Shown here: piece after piece, positions 1 through 7,955 of the stretch | Layout of the letters: each line of letters begins with the position of its first letter | How positions within the stretch are numbered: position 1 is the first letter of the stretch | DNA from: Streptomyces tailanensis | GTDB taxonomy: Bacteria > Actinomycetota > Actinomycetes > Streptomycetales > Streptomycetaceae | Length of the DNA: 42,098 nucleotides | Assembly (NCBI RefSeq): GCF_008386495.1 | Contig: NZ_VTHJ01000032.1 | Location: 1-42,098 of the forward strand | Direction: 5' to 3' | Notes under the pieces: generated by a model | What the model was told of the DNA's origin: nothing | What the model saw: the letters and a program-made list of their open reading frames with translations, nothing else | The model's database searches: none | Made by a program: the position numbers and the translations under genes

Positions 1-17
1 GAAGATCCCTCGCCCGG

Positions 18-1202
18 TCAGTTCCAGCCGTAGTCGGCGGTCTGATCGCGGAAGATCGTGTGCTGGTGCACTCCGTCGACCACGATGCCGCCCTGGTTGG
101 AGAACTCGATCCAGACCGACGGGCCGTCGACCCGTACGTAGGTGTCCTTGTTGTCGATGGCCGTCGCGCCGCTCCAGCCCAGATATGTCTCGTCGTACTC
201 GGAGACGTACTTGGCGATGAGCGCCTCGGCGGCCTCTTCGTCCAGGTCGTCGACCCAGGTACGGATCATCGCGGTGACCTTGTCCTGCTGCTTGTCGGTG
301 AGATCGCCGACCACGACGCCCTCGGGGTCGGGGAAGGGGCCGTCGTTGCCGGGGCCGAGCAGCAGGTCGTCGAAGCTGCCGTCGATCTCGGCCTTGTCCA
401 GTTCGCTGTCGCTGAGCGATCCGATGGCCGCGATGGTGGTGTCCCGCTTGTCCTGGAGAGGGGCGTACGACTTGCCGTCCGTCTCGAACTCCGACGGCTC
501 GATGGCGGTCAGTGTGGGGGAGAGGCTGACGTCGTCCTTGTAGTAGGTGATGTTGTACCCGGCGTGGTGGCCGTTGAACTGGACCGTGAACTGCTCGGTC
601 TCGCTGGGCTCGCCGAAGAGGGCCAGGAAGTACTTGTCCGCGCCGTAGTCGTCGCCCCCGCCGGGGCCGCCCCCGCTGCCCGAGGACCCCACTTCGCTGA
701 GGTACTCGTCCGCGATGCGGATATCCTCCAGCTCCTCGTAGCCCTGCTCGCTGAGGGCGGTCTCCATGACCTTCAGCGCCGCGGCCTTCTGGTCGTCGTC
801 GAGGTCGGCGAACTCGATGCCGTTGCGCGCGGCGAGCGAGATCGGGAAGTTCGACCAGCCCTTGGCCTTGGCCTCGTCGTCGAAGTCGTAGAGGGCGGTG
901 TCCTTCTCGTCGTCGGAGAGCGTCTTGAGGAACGCGTTGGCGGCGGCAACGACCTCGGCGGTGTTCGCCTTCCCGGCGCCCGTGCTCGCCGTCGCGGACG
1001 AGCTCTGGCTCGACGACGTCCCCGACGAAGAGGAGGAGGAGTCGTCGGAGCCGCAGCCGGCGACGCCGAGACCGACGCACGTGGCGAGGGCGATGGCGCG
1101 GCGCACGAGTGCCCGCTTCCGCCGTTCTCCGCGCGGCGGCCATCCGTGCGCGGGAGAGTCGGCGGGGCCAGAGGCAGTGGAGGAACGGGTGACGCTGGAC
1201 AT
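18..1202 (-). CDS. DUF3500-family lipoprotein (copy A)
   Basis: Predicted exported lipoprotein of 394 residues with a DUF3500-type domain; its biochemical role is not known to me. The start is the ATG at 1202 because AGGAG lies 4 bases upstream; longer readings have no ribosome site. Residues 30-50 form a basic, hydrophobic signal ending in a lipobox (VAGC, Cys50), followed by a Ser/Thr/Gly-rich linker. The domain opens with an AxAFLKTLSDDEKDTALYDF-like helix. Two histidine clusters stand out: a His pair at 212-213 in a QFNGHH context, and HQH at 379-381 followed by FRDQTADYG at the C-terminus. Both clusters recur in the second family member at 7956-9206. The gene is divergent from a two-component system, with about 200 bases between the starts, so joint regulation is plausible. 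Family call is fairly sure; function is unassigned. Confidence 0.8.
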   Translation of the reverse strand: MSSVTRSSTASGPADSPAHGWPPRGERRKRALVRRAIALATCVGLGVAGCGSDDSSSSSSGTSSSQSSSATASTGAGKANTAEVVAAANAFLKTLSDDEKDTALYDFDDEAKAKGWSNFPISLAARNGIEFADLDDDQKAAALKVMETALSEQGYEELEDIRIADEYLSEVGSSGSGGGPGGGDDYGADKYFLALFGEPSETEQFTVQFNGHHAGYNITYYKDDVSLSPTLTAIEPSEFETDGKSYAPLQDKRDTTIAAIGSLSDSELDKAEIDGSFDDLLLGPGNDGPFPDPEGVVVGDLTDKQQDKVTAMIRTWVDDLDEEAAEALIAKYVSEYDETYLGWSGATAIDNKDTYVRVDGPSVWIEFSNQGGIVVDGVHQHTIFRDQTADYGWN

Positions 1203-1402
1203 GGCGCTCCTGGAACGGTGCATGGAGGGGGACCCCCATCGTGATCGAGCCGCATCGGACCTGCATGGGAGCCGTTTGGGAATTGGGCAAAGTCCGAGTT
1301 CACCCCGCAGGAGCCGAAAGCGTCCGGAGTGCTTCGAGGGGGACTTGGCTTCCAGGGGCACTGGCCGCTGGACAACGGGCGGTTTTCGGCCATCATGTGG
1401 GG

Positions 1403-2104
1403 GTGCCGAACCGTGTCCTCATCGCCGACGACGATCGTGCGGTCCGCGAGTCCCTCGCACGGGCGCTGAAACTGCACGGGTATGAGGTCGTCACCGCCGC
1501 CGACGGGGTGGAGACGCTGACCCGAGCCCGTCGGGAGTCGTTCGACGTCCTCGTGGTCGATGTGCTGATGCCGTACGTCGACGGCGTGGCCGTGTGCCGT
1601 GTGCTGCGCGCCGACGGTGACCGGACCCCGGTGCTGATGCTCACCGCGCGCGGTGACACGGCGGATCGGGTCGCCGGACTGGACGCGGGCGCCGACGACT
1701 ATCTGCCCAAACCCTTCAAGGTCCCCGAACTGCTCGCACGCCTGCGCGCGCTGCAGCGCCGGGCCACCCTCTCGCCGGCGGCCCAGGGGAAAGAACCCGT
1801 CGGCGGCGTGCTGCGGTTCGCCTCCCTGCGCATCGACCCGGACGCTCGCCGCGCCTGGTGGGCCGACGAGGAACTGCAGCTGTCGAAGACCGAGTTCGAT
1901 CTGCTGGAGCTGATGGTGCGCAACGACGGGATCGTGCTGGCGCACTCGACGATCTCCAGTCGAATATGGGGCTACGACTGTGGGCCGCACACGAACAATC
2001 TGGCGTGCTACATCGGCTATCTGCGGCGCAAGCTCACCGACGCCGGCGCGCCCGATCTGATCCACACGGTGCGTGCCGTGGGCTACGGAGTACGGCGCCC
2101 ATGA
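1403..2104 (+). CDS. OmpR/PhoB-type response regulator (MprA-like)
   Basis: DNA-binding response regulator of 233 residues, the usual length for MprA-like proteins. The receiver domain begins VLIADDD (acidic pair), carries the phospho-acceptor Asp53 in VVDVLMPY, and the conserved lysine near residue 103 in LPKPFK. The C-terminal half is a winged helix (TEFDLLELMVRNDG ... GYLRRKLTDAG ... VRAVGYG). The start is a GTG at 1403; another in-frame GTG lies 6 bases upstream and neither has a strong ribosome site, so the start is uncertain by a few codons. The stop overlaps the kinase start (ATGA), indicating translational coupling. It probably controls itself and perhaps the divergent DUF3500 lipoprotein gene; that target is inferred from position only. 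Confidence 0.92.
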   Translation: MPNRVLIADDDRAVRESLARALKLHGYEVVTAADGVETLTRARRESFDVLVVDVLMPYVDGVAVCRVLRADGDRTPVLMLTARGDTADRVAGLDAGADDYLPKPFKVPELLARLRALQRRATLSPAAQGKEPVGGVLRFASLRIDPDARRAWWADEELQLSKTEFDLLELMVRNDGIVLAHSTISSRIWGYDCGPHTNNLACYIGYLRRKLTDAGAPDLIHTVRAVGYGVRRP

Positions 2105-3546
2105 GCCTGCGTCTGCGTTTCACCCTCGCCTTCACCACTGTCGGAGCCCTGGTGGCGGTGCTTGTCGGTGTGCTGAGCTTCCGTGCGGCCTCCGACCGTG
2201 TCGTCGACGGGGCCAACCGGGCGGTCCGACTGGTCGCGCTGGCCGTGGCCGAGGAGCAGGGCACGGCACAGGCTCTCCCCGACACGGTCACCCGGGACTC
2301 GGACGGCTACCCCGGCACGGGCGACGAAGCGGAGCAGCCCGCGATCGTGCGGGCTGTGGCCCCCGACGGCACGACCACCCGTCTGGGCGGCCCGGACGTG
2401 GCGCTGCCGGTGTCCGGCACCGGACGTGCCCTCGCGGCCTCCGGAGCCGCCGGGCAGGAGGAGGCCACCATGATCGAGGTGGGCGGCGACACCTACTGCC
2501 AGCTCACCATTGCCCTGGGCGAGGGGCAGGGTGCCCTGCAGGCGGCCATCCCCCTGGAACCGACACGTGACGTGCTGGTCGGCATCGCCAAGGAGATCGC
2601 GGGAGCCATCCTCGCGGTCATGCTGGCCGCGGCGGGAGCGGGCTGGCTGCTCGCGCGGCGCATCACCCGGCCGCTGGTACGGCTGGCCGGGGCCGCCGAG
2701 GAGATCAGTGCCGACGACCACACCGACCGCGAGGTCCCGGTGGACGGCCGCGACGAAGTCGCCCGGCTCTCGGCGTCCTTCAACACGATGACCCGCAGGC
2801 TCGCCGCCTCACGCGCCCTGCGGGAGAGGCTGGTGCAGGACGCCGCCCACGAAGTCCGCAACCCGCTGACCAGCCTGACCACCAACGCGAGCGTGCTGCG
2901 CTACGTCACCGAACTCTCCCCGGACGACCGTGACCGGCTTCTCGACGACGTCGAGGACGAGACGCGCGAACTCGGTCATCTGGTCGACGAGTTGGTCGGG
3001 CTGGCCCTCTCACGGAGCCGCGACGAGGCCGAGGAGCCCGTGGAACTGGCCGAGGTGGCCGGCCGGGCCGCACAGCGCCTGCAGCGGCGCACCGGCCGGT
3101 TCGTCCTGCTCGACGCCGACGACTGCGTGGTCAGCGGCCGCCGCCAGGGACTGGAACGCGCCGTGAGCAACTTGCTGGAGAACGCCGCCAAGTTCGACGG
3201 TGGCGGTGACGAACCCATCGAAGTGCACATCCGCCGAGGCACGATCACCGTCTCGGACCGGGGGCCGGGCATCGACGCGGCGGACGCGGAGCGGGTGTTC
3301 GACCGTTTCCACCGGACCGACACCGCCCACGGCCTGCCAGGGTCCGGGCTCGGCCTGGCCATCGTCCGCGATGTGGCGGAGATGCATGGCGGCACCGCCT
3401 TCGCGAGAACACGATCCGGCGGCGGGGCCACCGTGGGGTTCACCGTGGACACCTCCCGGCTCCTGCCGGAACGGGCACCGGATTTCGCCAAGCCGCAGGA
3501 CAAACGGCCGTCACCCGAACGTCCCGCGGAGCGGCGTCCGGACTGA
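2101..3546 (+). CDS. sensor histidine kinase (MprB-like)
   Basis: Membrane histidine kinase of 481 residues, partner of the preceding regulator (ATGA overlap). Residues 1-30 contain a transmembrane helix (LAFTTVGALVAVLVGVLSF), then a roughly 130-residue extracytoplasmic sensor region. A second transmembrane helix follows (IAGAILAVMLAAAGAGWLL), then a HAMP domain with LARRITRPLVRLAGAAEEI. The HisKA box is AAHEVRNPLTSL with phospho-acceptor His250. The ATPase domain shows the N box NLLENAAKF, the G1 box DRGPGID and the G2 box GSGLGLAIV. The signal sensed is unknown; proximity to an exported DUF3500 lipoprotein suggests an envelope or metal-related cue, which is inference. The C-terminal 30 residues are charged and disordered-looking. 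Confidence 0.92.
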   Translation: MSLRLRFTLAFTTVGALVAVLVGVLSFRAASDRVVDGANRAVRLVALAVAEEQGTAQALPDTVTRDSDGYPGTGDEAEQPAIVRAVAPDGTTTRLGGPDVALPVSGTGRALAASGAAGQEEATMIEVGGDTYCQLTIALGEGQGALQAAIPLEPTRDVLVGIAKEIAGAILAVMLAAAGAGWLLARRITRPLVRLAGAAEEISADDHTDREVPVDGRDEVARLSASFNTMTRRLAASRALRERLVQDAAHEVRNPLTSLTTNASVLRYVTELSPDDRDRLLDDVEDETRELGHLVDELVGLALSRSRDEAEEPVELAEVAGRAAQRLQRRTGRFVLLDADDCVVSGRRQGLERAVSNLLENAAKFDGGGDEPIEVHIRRGTITVSDRGPGIDAADAERVFDRFHRTDTAHGLPGSGLGLAIVRDVAEMHGGTAFARTRSGGGATVGFTVDTSRLLPERAPDFAKPQDKRPSPERPAERRPD

Positions 3547-3739
3547 GAGCGGCGGCACAGGCAGTACCTGTCGGTGCCACGCTGCCGCAGACCGGACCGG
3601 TGCCGGCGGAGGACACGACCGCCACGTGGGTTCGCGGTCCCGTCAGACCGTACGGCTCGAACCCGAGTTGCCCGATCGTGGCGCCCCGCGCTCGTCCGGC
3701 TCCCGCGTGCCGGGGCGAGGACCGAGGCCGGACGCAAGA

Positions 3740-3773
3740 GATCCCGGCAACCGGAGGTTCGGTTGCCGGGATC
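3740..3773. terminator. bidirectional terminator hairpin
   Basis: A perfect 14-base-pair inverted repeat (GATCCCGGCAACCG and its complement) with a 6-base loop lies between the convergent kinase and alpha-galactosidase genes. It can end transcripts from both sides. Confidence 0.85.
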
Positions 3774-3818
3774 GGGTTCCTGGTCGGCACGGTGCGCTCA
3801 CACCGTGGCGGCGTCAGG

Positions 3819-5822
3819 TCAGGTGAGGGTCCACTTCTGGTTGTCCTGGCCGTTGCAGGTCCACAGGAGCAGCTTGGTTCCGTTGGCGGTCCCCGCGTTC
3901 GATGCGTCCAGGCAGAGGCCGGAGAGGTTGTTGGTGAGGCTGCCGTCGGGGTTGGCGGTCCACTTCTGGTTGGTGCCGTTGTTGCAGTCCCAGATGATGA
4001 CCTTGGTGCCGTTGGTGGTGCCGTTGTTGTTGGCGTCGAGGCACTTGTTGCCGTAGACGACGAGCTCGCCGCGTGAGGTCTGGGTGAAGGTCTGGTTGCG
4101 CCCACCGGCGCAGTCCCAGATCTGCGCCTGGGTGGCGTTGGCGATGGTGTTGTTGCCGATGTCGACGCAGCGGTCGGAGACGGAGCCGACGAGGGCGACG
4201 CCGTCGGTGCCGGGGATCCCCTGGACGCGGATGGCGTCGACGTCGGGCGCGGTGCTGCCGGAGACGGCTGCGAAGCTCACGGTGTTGTCGCCCTTGCCCA
4301 GGTGGGCGAGCACGGACACGGTCCGGTAGGTGGTCGCCGAGCCGGTCGGCGGGAAGGCGACGACGTAGCTGTGCTGGCCGTTGACCTTGATGGTGGCCTT
4401 GCCGGCGGTACTGGCGCCGTTGGCGTAGGTGATGTCGACCAGCTTGGTGCCGGCGGAGGTGGTGGTGACGCCGGTGAAGGTCGGGTTGGTGGCGGTGGTG
4501 GTGGTGTCCTCGTACGTCGAGCCGGACGCCTCGGTGCCGTGGACCGTCAGCAGCACGGCGTCGTTCGCCGGGACGCTGGTGGAGTAACTCGTGGCGTGAT
4601 CCTTGGTCTTGATGCCGGTCCACACGTCGCGTACGGACGCCGGGGCATCTGTCAGGCCGAGGTCGGCCCAGCGGACGGTCATGTCCGCGGCAGAGCCGGT
4701 GCGGTTGAGCAGGAGTACCGCGCGCTTGCCGGTGCCGGAGAGGACCTTGCCGTACACCTGAAGGTTGCGGGTGTCCTCGGCGACCTTGACGCCCTGCAGG
4801 CCCCGGGGGTCCTGGTCGATGGCGATGACCTTGGAGTTGGTGAGGATGTCGCGGGTGGCGGTGCTCATCGTGGCCACGTTGTTGCCGGCCAGCAGCGGGG
4901 CGCCGGAGATCGCCCACAGGCCCATGTGCAGCCGGTTCTGAGCGTCACTCAGGCCGTTCATCCCGACCATCAGCATGTCCGGGTCGTTGTAGTACCCGGT
5001 GTGCTGGGCCGCGGGGTGCAGCCCCTTGTCGAAGTTGGTGAGCATCTTGGCTGTCGTGGCGGTCTGGCCCCAGAAGATGACATCGGTGCTGGTGCGCCAC
5101 AGGTCGCCGTATCCGGTGGCCCAGTTCCAGGGCAGTCCGGTGCCCCACTCGCAGAAGGACAGCACGAGCTTGTGCCCGGTGACGGCGGTCGCGGCCTCGT
5201 TGGCGGCGGCGATGGCCTTGTACGTCGCCTCCTGGTTCAGGCCCTCCCTCTGGCCGCCGCACCAGTCGATCTTCACGTAGTCGAAGCCCCAGCGCTGGAA
5301 GGCTTCCAGGTCCTGCTGGTAGTGGCCCTCCATACCGGTGTTGGGGGCGGCGGGCCGGGTGGTGGGGTAGTAGTAGCCGCAGCCCTGCTTGCCCGCGTCG
5401 GTGTAGATGCCGGCCTTCAGGCCCTTGCTGTGGATGTAGTCGGCGATCGCCTTCATGCCGCCGGGCCACAGGGTCTCGTCGACGACGATGTTGCCGTCGG
5501 CGTCGCGGTCGCCCTGCCACCAGCCGTCGTCGAGGTTGACGTACTTGTAGCCGGCGTCCGCCATGCCGGAGGAGACCAGGGCGTCGGCCTGCTGCTTGAT
5601 GACGGTGTGGTCGATGCTGCTGGCGAAGCTGTTCCAGGACGCCCAGCCCATCGACGGCGGGGTGACATCGATCTGGCTGGTGCTGACGGCGGTCGGTTCG
5701 ACGGCCAGGGGCGCCGACGGCTCCTGCCGGTCGAGGCTCGCCAGACCGGTGACGGCGAGTCCGGCGGCGAGGACCTGGACGGTTACGCGTCTGGCCCATC
5801 TGTGTAGAGCGGTGCGGGACAT
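3819..5822 (-). CDS. secreted GH27 alpha-galactosidase with CBM35 and ricin-type CBM13
   Basis: Exported glycoside hydrolase of 667 residues that should remove terminal alpha-linked galactose from oligo- and polysaccharides. The ATG at 5822 is preceded by GGAG with good spacing; the longer reading would begin with TTG. A basic N-terminus and hydrophobic stretch (about 14-30) form the signal peptide. The GH27 barrel starts at PPSMGWASWNSFA; the nucleophile is Asp186 in DYVKIDWC and the probable acid/base is Asp282 in YYNDPDMLMVG. A beta-sandwich domain follows to about 430, then a CBM35-like module (about 434-540, ending in VDAIRVQGIPG). A ricin-B/CBM13 module runs from about 545 to 667 with repeated CLD and QKW signatures. 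It lies 85 bases downstream of a decayed AbfB-domain gene on the same strand, suggesting a former hemicellulose-degradation operon. Confidence 0.95.
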   Translation of the reverse strand: MSRTALHRWARRVTVQVLAAGLAVTGLASLDRQEPSAPLAVEPTAVSTSQIDVTPPSMGWASWNSFASSIDHTVIKQQADALVSSGMADAGYKYVNLDDGWWQGDRDADGNIVVDETLWPGGMKAIADYIHSKGLKAGIYTDAGKQGCGYYYPTTRPAAPNTGMEGHYQQDLEAFQRWGFDYVKIDWCGGQREGLNQEATYKAIAAANEAATAVTGHKLVLSFCEWGTGLPWNWATGYGDLWRTSTDVIFWGQTATTAKMLTNFDKGLHPAAQHTGYYNDPDMLMVGMNGLSDAQNRLHMGLWAISGAPLLAGNNVATMSTATRDILTNSKVIAIDQDPRGLQGVKVAEDTRNLQVYGKVLSGTGKRAVLLLNRTGSAADMTVRWADLGLTDAPASVRDVWTGIKTKDHATSYSTSVPANDAVLLTVHGTEASGSTYEDTTTTATNPTFTGVTTTSAGTKLVDITYANGASTAGKATIKVNGQHSYVVAFPPTGSATTYRTVSVLAHLGKGDNTVSFAAVSGSTAPDVDAIRVQGIPGTDGVALVGSVSDRCVDIGNNTIANATQAQIWDCAGGRNQTFTQTSRGELVVYGNKCLDANNNGTTNGTKVIIWDCNNGTNQKWTANPDGSLTNNLSGLCLDASNAGTANGTKLLLWTCNGQDNQKWTLT

Positions 5823-5907
5823 ACGGCTCTCCAAGGGGAGGAAAGGGGAAAGAACGCTGACCGCGCCAGGGCGCTGGGCCCGGGGCGCCGTGGTCAGCCG
5901 CAGGGCG

Positions 5908-6144
5908 TCAGTTGACGCTGGAGAAGGTGGCGTCCGCGCGGTCGGTGGCGGTGGAGATCGGGTCGATGCGCGGGGCGTAGTTCGAGTGCCTGGGGTAACG
6001 GGTCGGGAAGTTGAGTGATCGAAGGACGGCCAGGTGTAGTTGACCGACTCAGGCGGGCGGTAACGGCGACCGGCCGGCTTCGGAGGCCATGCCGAGGAAC
6101 CGTCGGCGCGACGGCCGGGAGTCCGGCCGGGACCTCGTGCTCAT
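5908..6144 (-). pseudogene. remnant of a Tat-exported protein with AbfB (CBM42) domain
   Basis: A clear translation start (ATG at 6144, GGAGAG 4 bases upstream) encodes a twin-arginine signal, SRRRFLGMA, but a TGA at 6049-6051 ends it after 31 codons. In the same frame beyond the stop, the sequence reads a typical end of an AbfB arabinose-binding domain: SLNFPTRYPRHSNY, then RIDPIS, then ADATFSSVN and a natural stop. Thus both ends of one gene survive and the middle (catalytic part) has been deleted. The AbfB family is best known from alpha-L-arabinofuranosidases and other plant-wall hydrolases. The gene would have been first in an operon with the alpha-galactosidase. The domain call rests on motif memory, not a search. 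Confidence 0.75.
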
Positions 6145-6415
6145 CGACTCTCCAAAGCAGACGTGCGGAAGCGGAGAACGGGCGCTCAGGAGAGAGGAGC
6201 CTGAGGGACCCACATACGGAGCCACCGGCACTGCTCGTCCGACCAGCCGAACTGAGTGCGGTGAATCGGTCAGAAAAGTAAAGGTGGGACAGGAGCAGGT
6301 CAATGGTTTTGTCGTTTCTCGTTGATTTTTGTGTGTCTGAACGGGTTGCTGGACTCCGCCTGTCAGCCGCGCGCCTTCGCAATCCGCCGTTCGGCCGAGG
6401 TCCCGGCTGCCCGGG
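6145..6415. other. AT-rich leader between broken glycosidase gene and IS630
   Basis: No gene seen. The stretch around 6265-6340 is conspicuously AT-rich for this genome and lies upstream of the minus-strand glycosidase genes, so it probably holds their promoter. No operator could be assigned with confidence. Confidence 0.4.
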
Positions 6416-6447
6416 CCGGTCACTGAGGTTGAACCCGTGATGCCGTA
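6416..6447 (+). repeat. IS630 left terminal inverted repeat
   Basis: CCGGT[C]ACTGAGGTTG core followed by CGTGATG and CGTA; matches the reverse complement of 7463-7494 at 28 of 32 positions. Confidence 0.8.
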
Positions 6448-7423
6448 CTGTTGGGCAGGCGGGTCTGATGGCCAGGCCGGTCTCGGCGAGGCATCTGTCT
6501 ATGAGGTCGCTGCGGTACTGGATGTGCCGTAGTCCGCGTCGGATGCACTGGACGAGGTGTTCGGGGGTGCTGAAGGCGACGTTGGAGAGCCATCCACGTC
6601 GCAGGAGTGACCAGATACCCTCGACCGGGTTGAGGTCGGGTGCGTAGGGCGGCAGGTAGTAGATGGTCAGCCAGTCCCGGACTGTCGCCCATTCCCGCAG
6701 GTCGGCAGCTTTGTGGACGTTGAGGTTGTCCCAGACGAGCACGATCGGACCGCCCAGCTGCTGGTGGGCGGCGATCAGCAGGTCCCGGTAGTCGCGCCAG
6801 GAAAAGCTCTTGCGGCCGTCGCGGCGGCCGTCGTCCCTGCACGGCCGGTAGATCAGCCGGGATCGGTGGCCGGACTTGTAGCAGGTCAGCGCCGCGATGA
6901 ACACCCGTCTGCGGGAGCGGCCCCGCACCCGCACCACCGGTGTCCGGCCGCGCTGTGACCAGGTCTTCGCCTGCGGCGGCGTCATGGAGAAGCCGGCTTC
7001 GTCCTCGAAGACGAGCCAGGCTCCACGGGTCGCCGCGAGTTTTCCGCGCAAGGCCATACCTCCTTGACCCATCCGGCCACCGCCTCGTCGTCCCGCTCGA
7101 CCGCCCGTCGGGCCGGGACCTGGCAGGACCAGCCATTGCGCACCAGCAGCTTGCGGTCCCTTGGCCAGCTCCGCCTCCAGTTGGGCGAACTGCTTCTCGC
7201 TCAGCCTCGGCGGCGACGCCGGCCCCTGCGACCGCAGAGCCCGCGGACCGCCCTCGTCCCACATCTGCCGCCATCGCTGCACCGAGCGGACACTGACCCG
7301 CAGGTCTTTGGCGATCACCGAGCCCGCCTCACCCTGAGCAAGCCGTTCGGCTGCCTGGAGTCGTAACTCCTCGCGGAACTGCTGACGTCCGGCGGTCAGC
7401 CCGCACCCTTGTGGATACCGCAT
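6420..7423 (-). pseudogene. IS630-family transposase, frameshifted
   Basis: The transposase begins at the ATG at 7423 with a helix-turn-helix region (QFREELRLQAAERLAQGEA ... RVSVRSVQRWRQMW). The DDE triad is present: Asp in VFEDEAGF, Asp in VLVWDNLNVHK, and Glu in PDLNPVEGIWS. Between the N-terminal and catalytic parts, after LAKGP, about 35 codons expected in this family are missing. The next stretch (equivalent to LLVRNGWSCQVPARR ... AVAGWVKEVWP) is readable only in another frame, before the frame returns at KLAATRGAWLVFEDE. The reading frame also runs past the expected end, whereas another frame stops at 6420. The protein is therefore unlikely to be active. Confidence 0.8.
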
Positions 7424-7462
7424 GCCCCGGCGATCCCGCATGGGAGACAAGCCGTCAGCCCC

Positions 7463-7494
7463 TACGACATCACGAGTGCAACCTCAGTAACCGG
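7463..7494 (-). repeat. IS630 right terminal inverted repeat
   Basis: Partner of the left repeat; the outer end reads CCGGTTACTGAGGTTG on the minus strand. Confidence 0.8.
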
Positions 7495-7504
7495 GGCAGG
7501 AGAG

Positions 7505-7864
7505 ATGAACATGACTATCCGGGTGGCCGTAGTGGACGACCAGACCATGGCATGTTCGGCGTTCGCCGCGGTGCTGACGATGCAGAGCGACATCGACGTC
7601 GTGGGGGAGGCCGCCAACGGCAGGCTCGGCATCGAGGCCAGCCGCAGTACACCGTGTGCCGAGCCGGAGCCCGGAGGTCCTGCCGCCGGTGGAGAAGGTG
7701 TCGGGACGACGGTCTACTCGCAACGCGAGTCCGTCTCGGCGGCTGAGGCTGCGATGAGAGCAACCTGGCAACAAGGTAAGCGTTTCGCCTCAATATGCGG
7801 ATCACGCCACCCAAATGGGACGCACCTCAAGGCTCTCGCATTGAGCTGTCAACAATTTTGCTGA
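7505..7864 (+). pseudogene. NarL-family response regulator, truncated
   Basis: A good ribosome site (GGAG) precedes ATG 7505, and the first 45 residues are a typical NarL receiver start: RVAVVDDQTMACSAFAAVL then SDIDVVGEAANG. The protein then departs from the family; the phospho-acceptor strand, the rest of the receiver and the DNA-binding domain are absent. The reading frame continues through unrelated sequence to 7864. It lies just inside the IS630 right end, so IS-associated deletion is a likely cause. It would have been a regulator next to the second DUF3500 gene. Confidence 0.8.
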
Positions 7865-7955
7865 TAGTTCTCCCATCACATCGCGCGCGTGTCCTGGACG
7901 GTGCCGCCCGCCAAGCCGGCGTACCGTCCCCACTTTTGTCTACAGGGAGCTGTTC

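Larger units (their letters stand above)
6416..7494 (-). mobile_element. IS630-family insertion sequence, both ends present
   Basis: An element of about 1,079 bases bounded by imperfect 32-base terminal inverted repeats (6416-6447 and 7463-7494, 28 of 32 matching). It carries a transposase gene on the minus strand. IS630 elements duplicate TA at the target; here TA lies next to the right CTCAG end, while the left end has CA, so the exact border or a decayed duplication is unclear. It separates the glycosidase region from the truncated response regulator and DUF3500/HupE genes. Confidence 0.8.

Noticed and set aside
60..1244. Long plus-strand open frame of 394 codons
   Set aside because: Antisense shadow of the DUF3500 lipoprotein; low-complexity Val/Gly/Asp-rich product typical of reverse GC-rich coding DNA.
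4302..5807. Plus-strand open frame of 501 codons
   Set aside because: Antisense to the GH27 alpha-galactosidase, whose catalytic motifs are clear.
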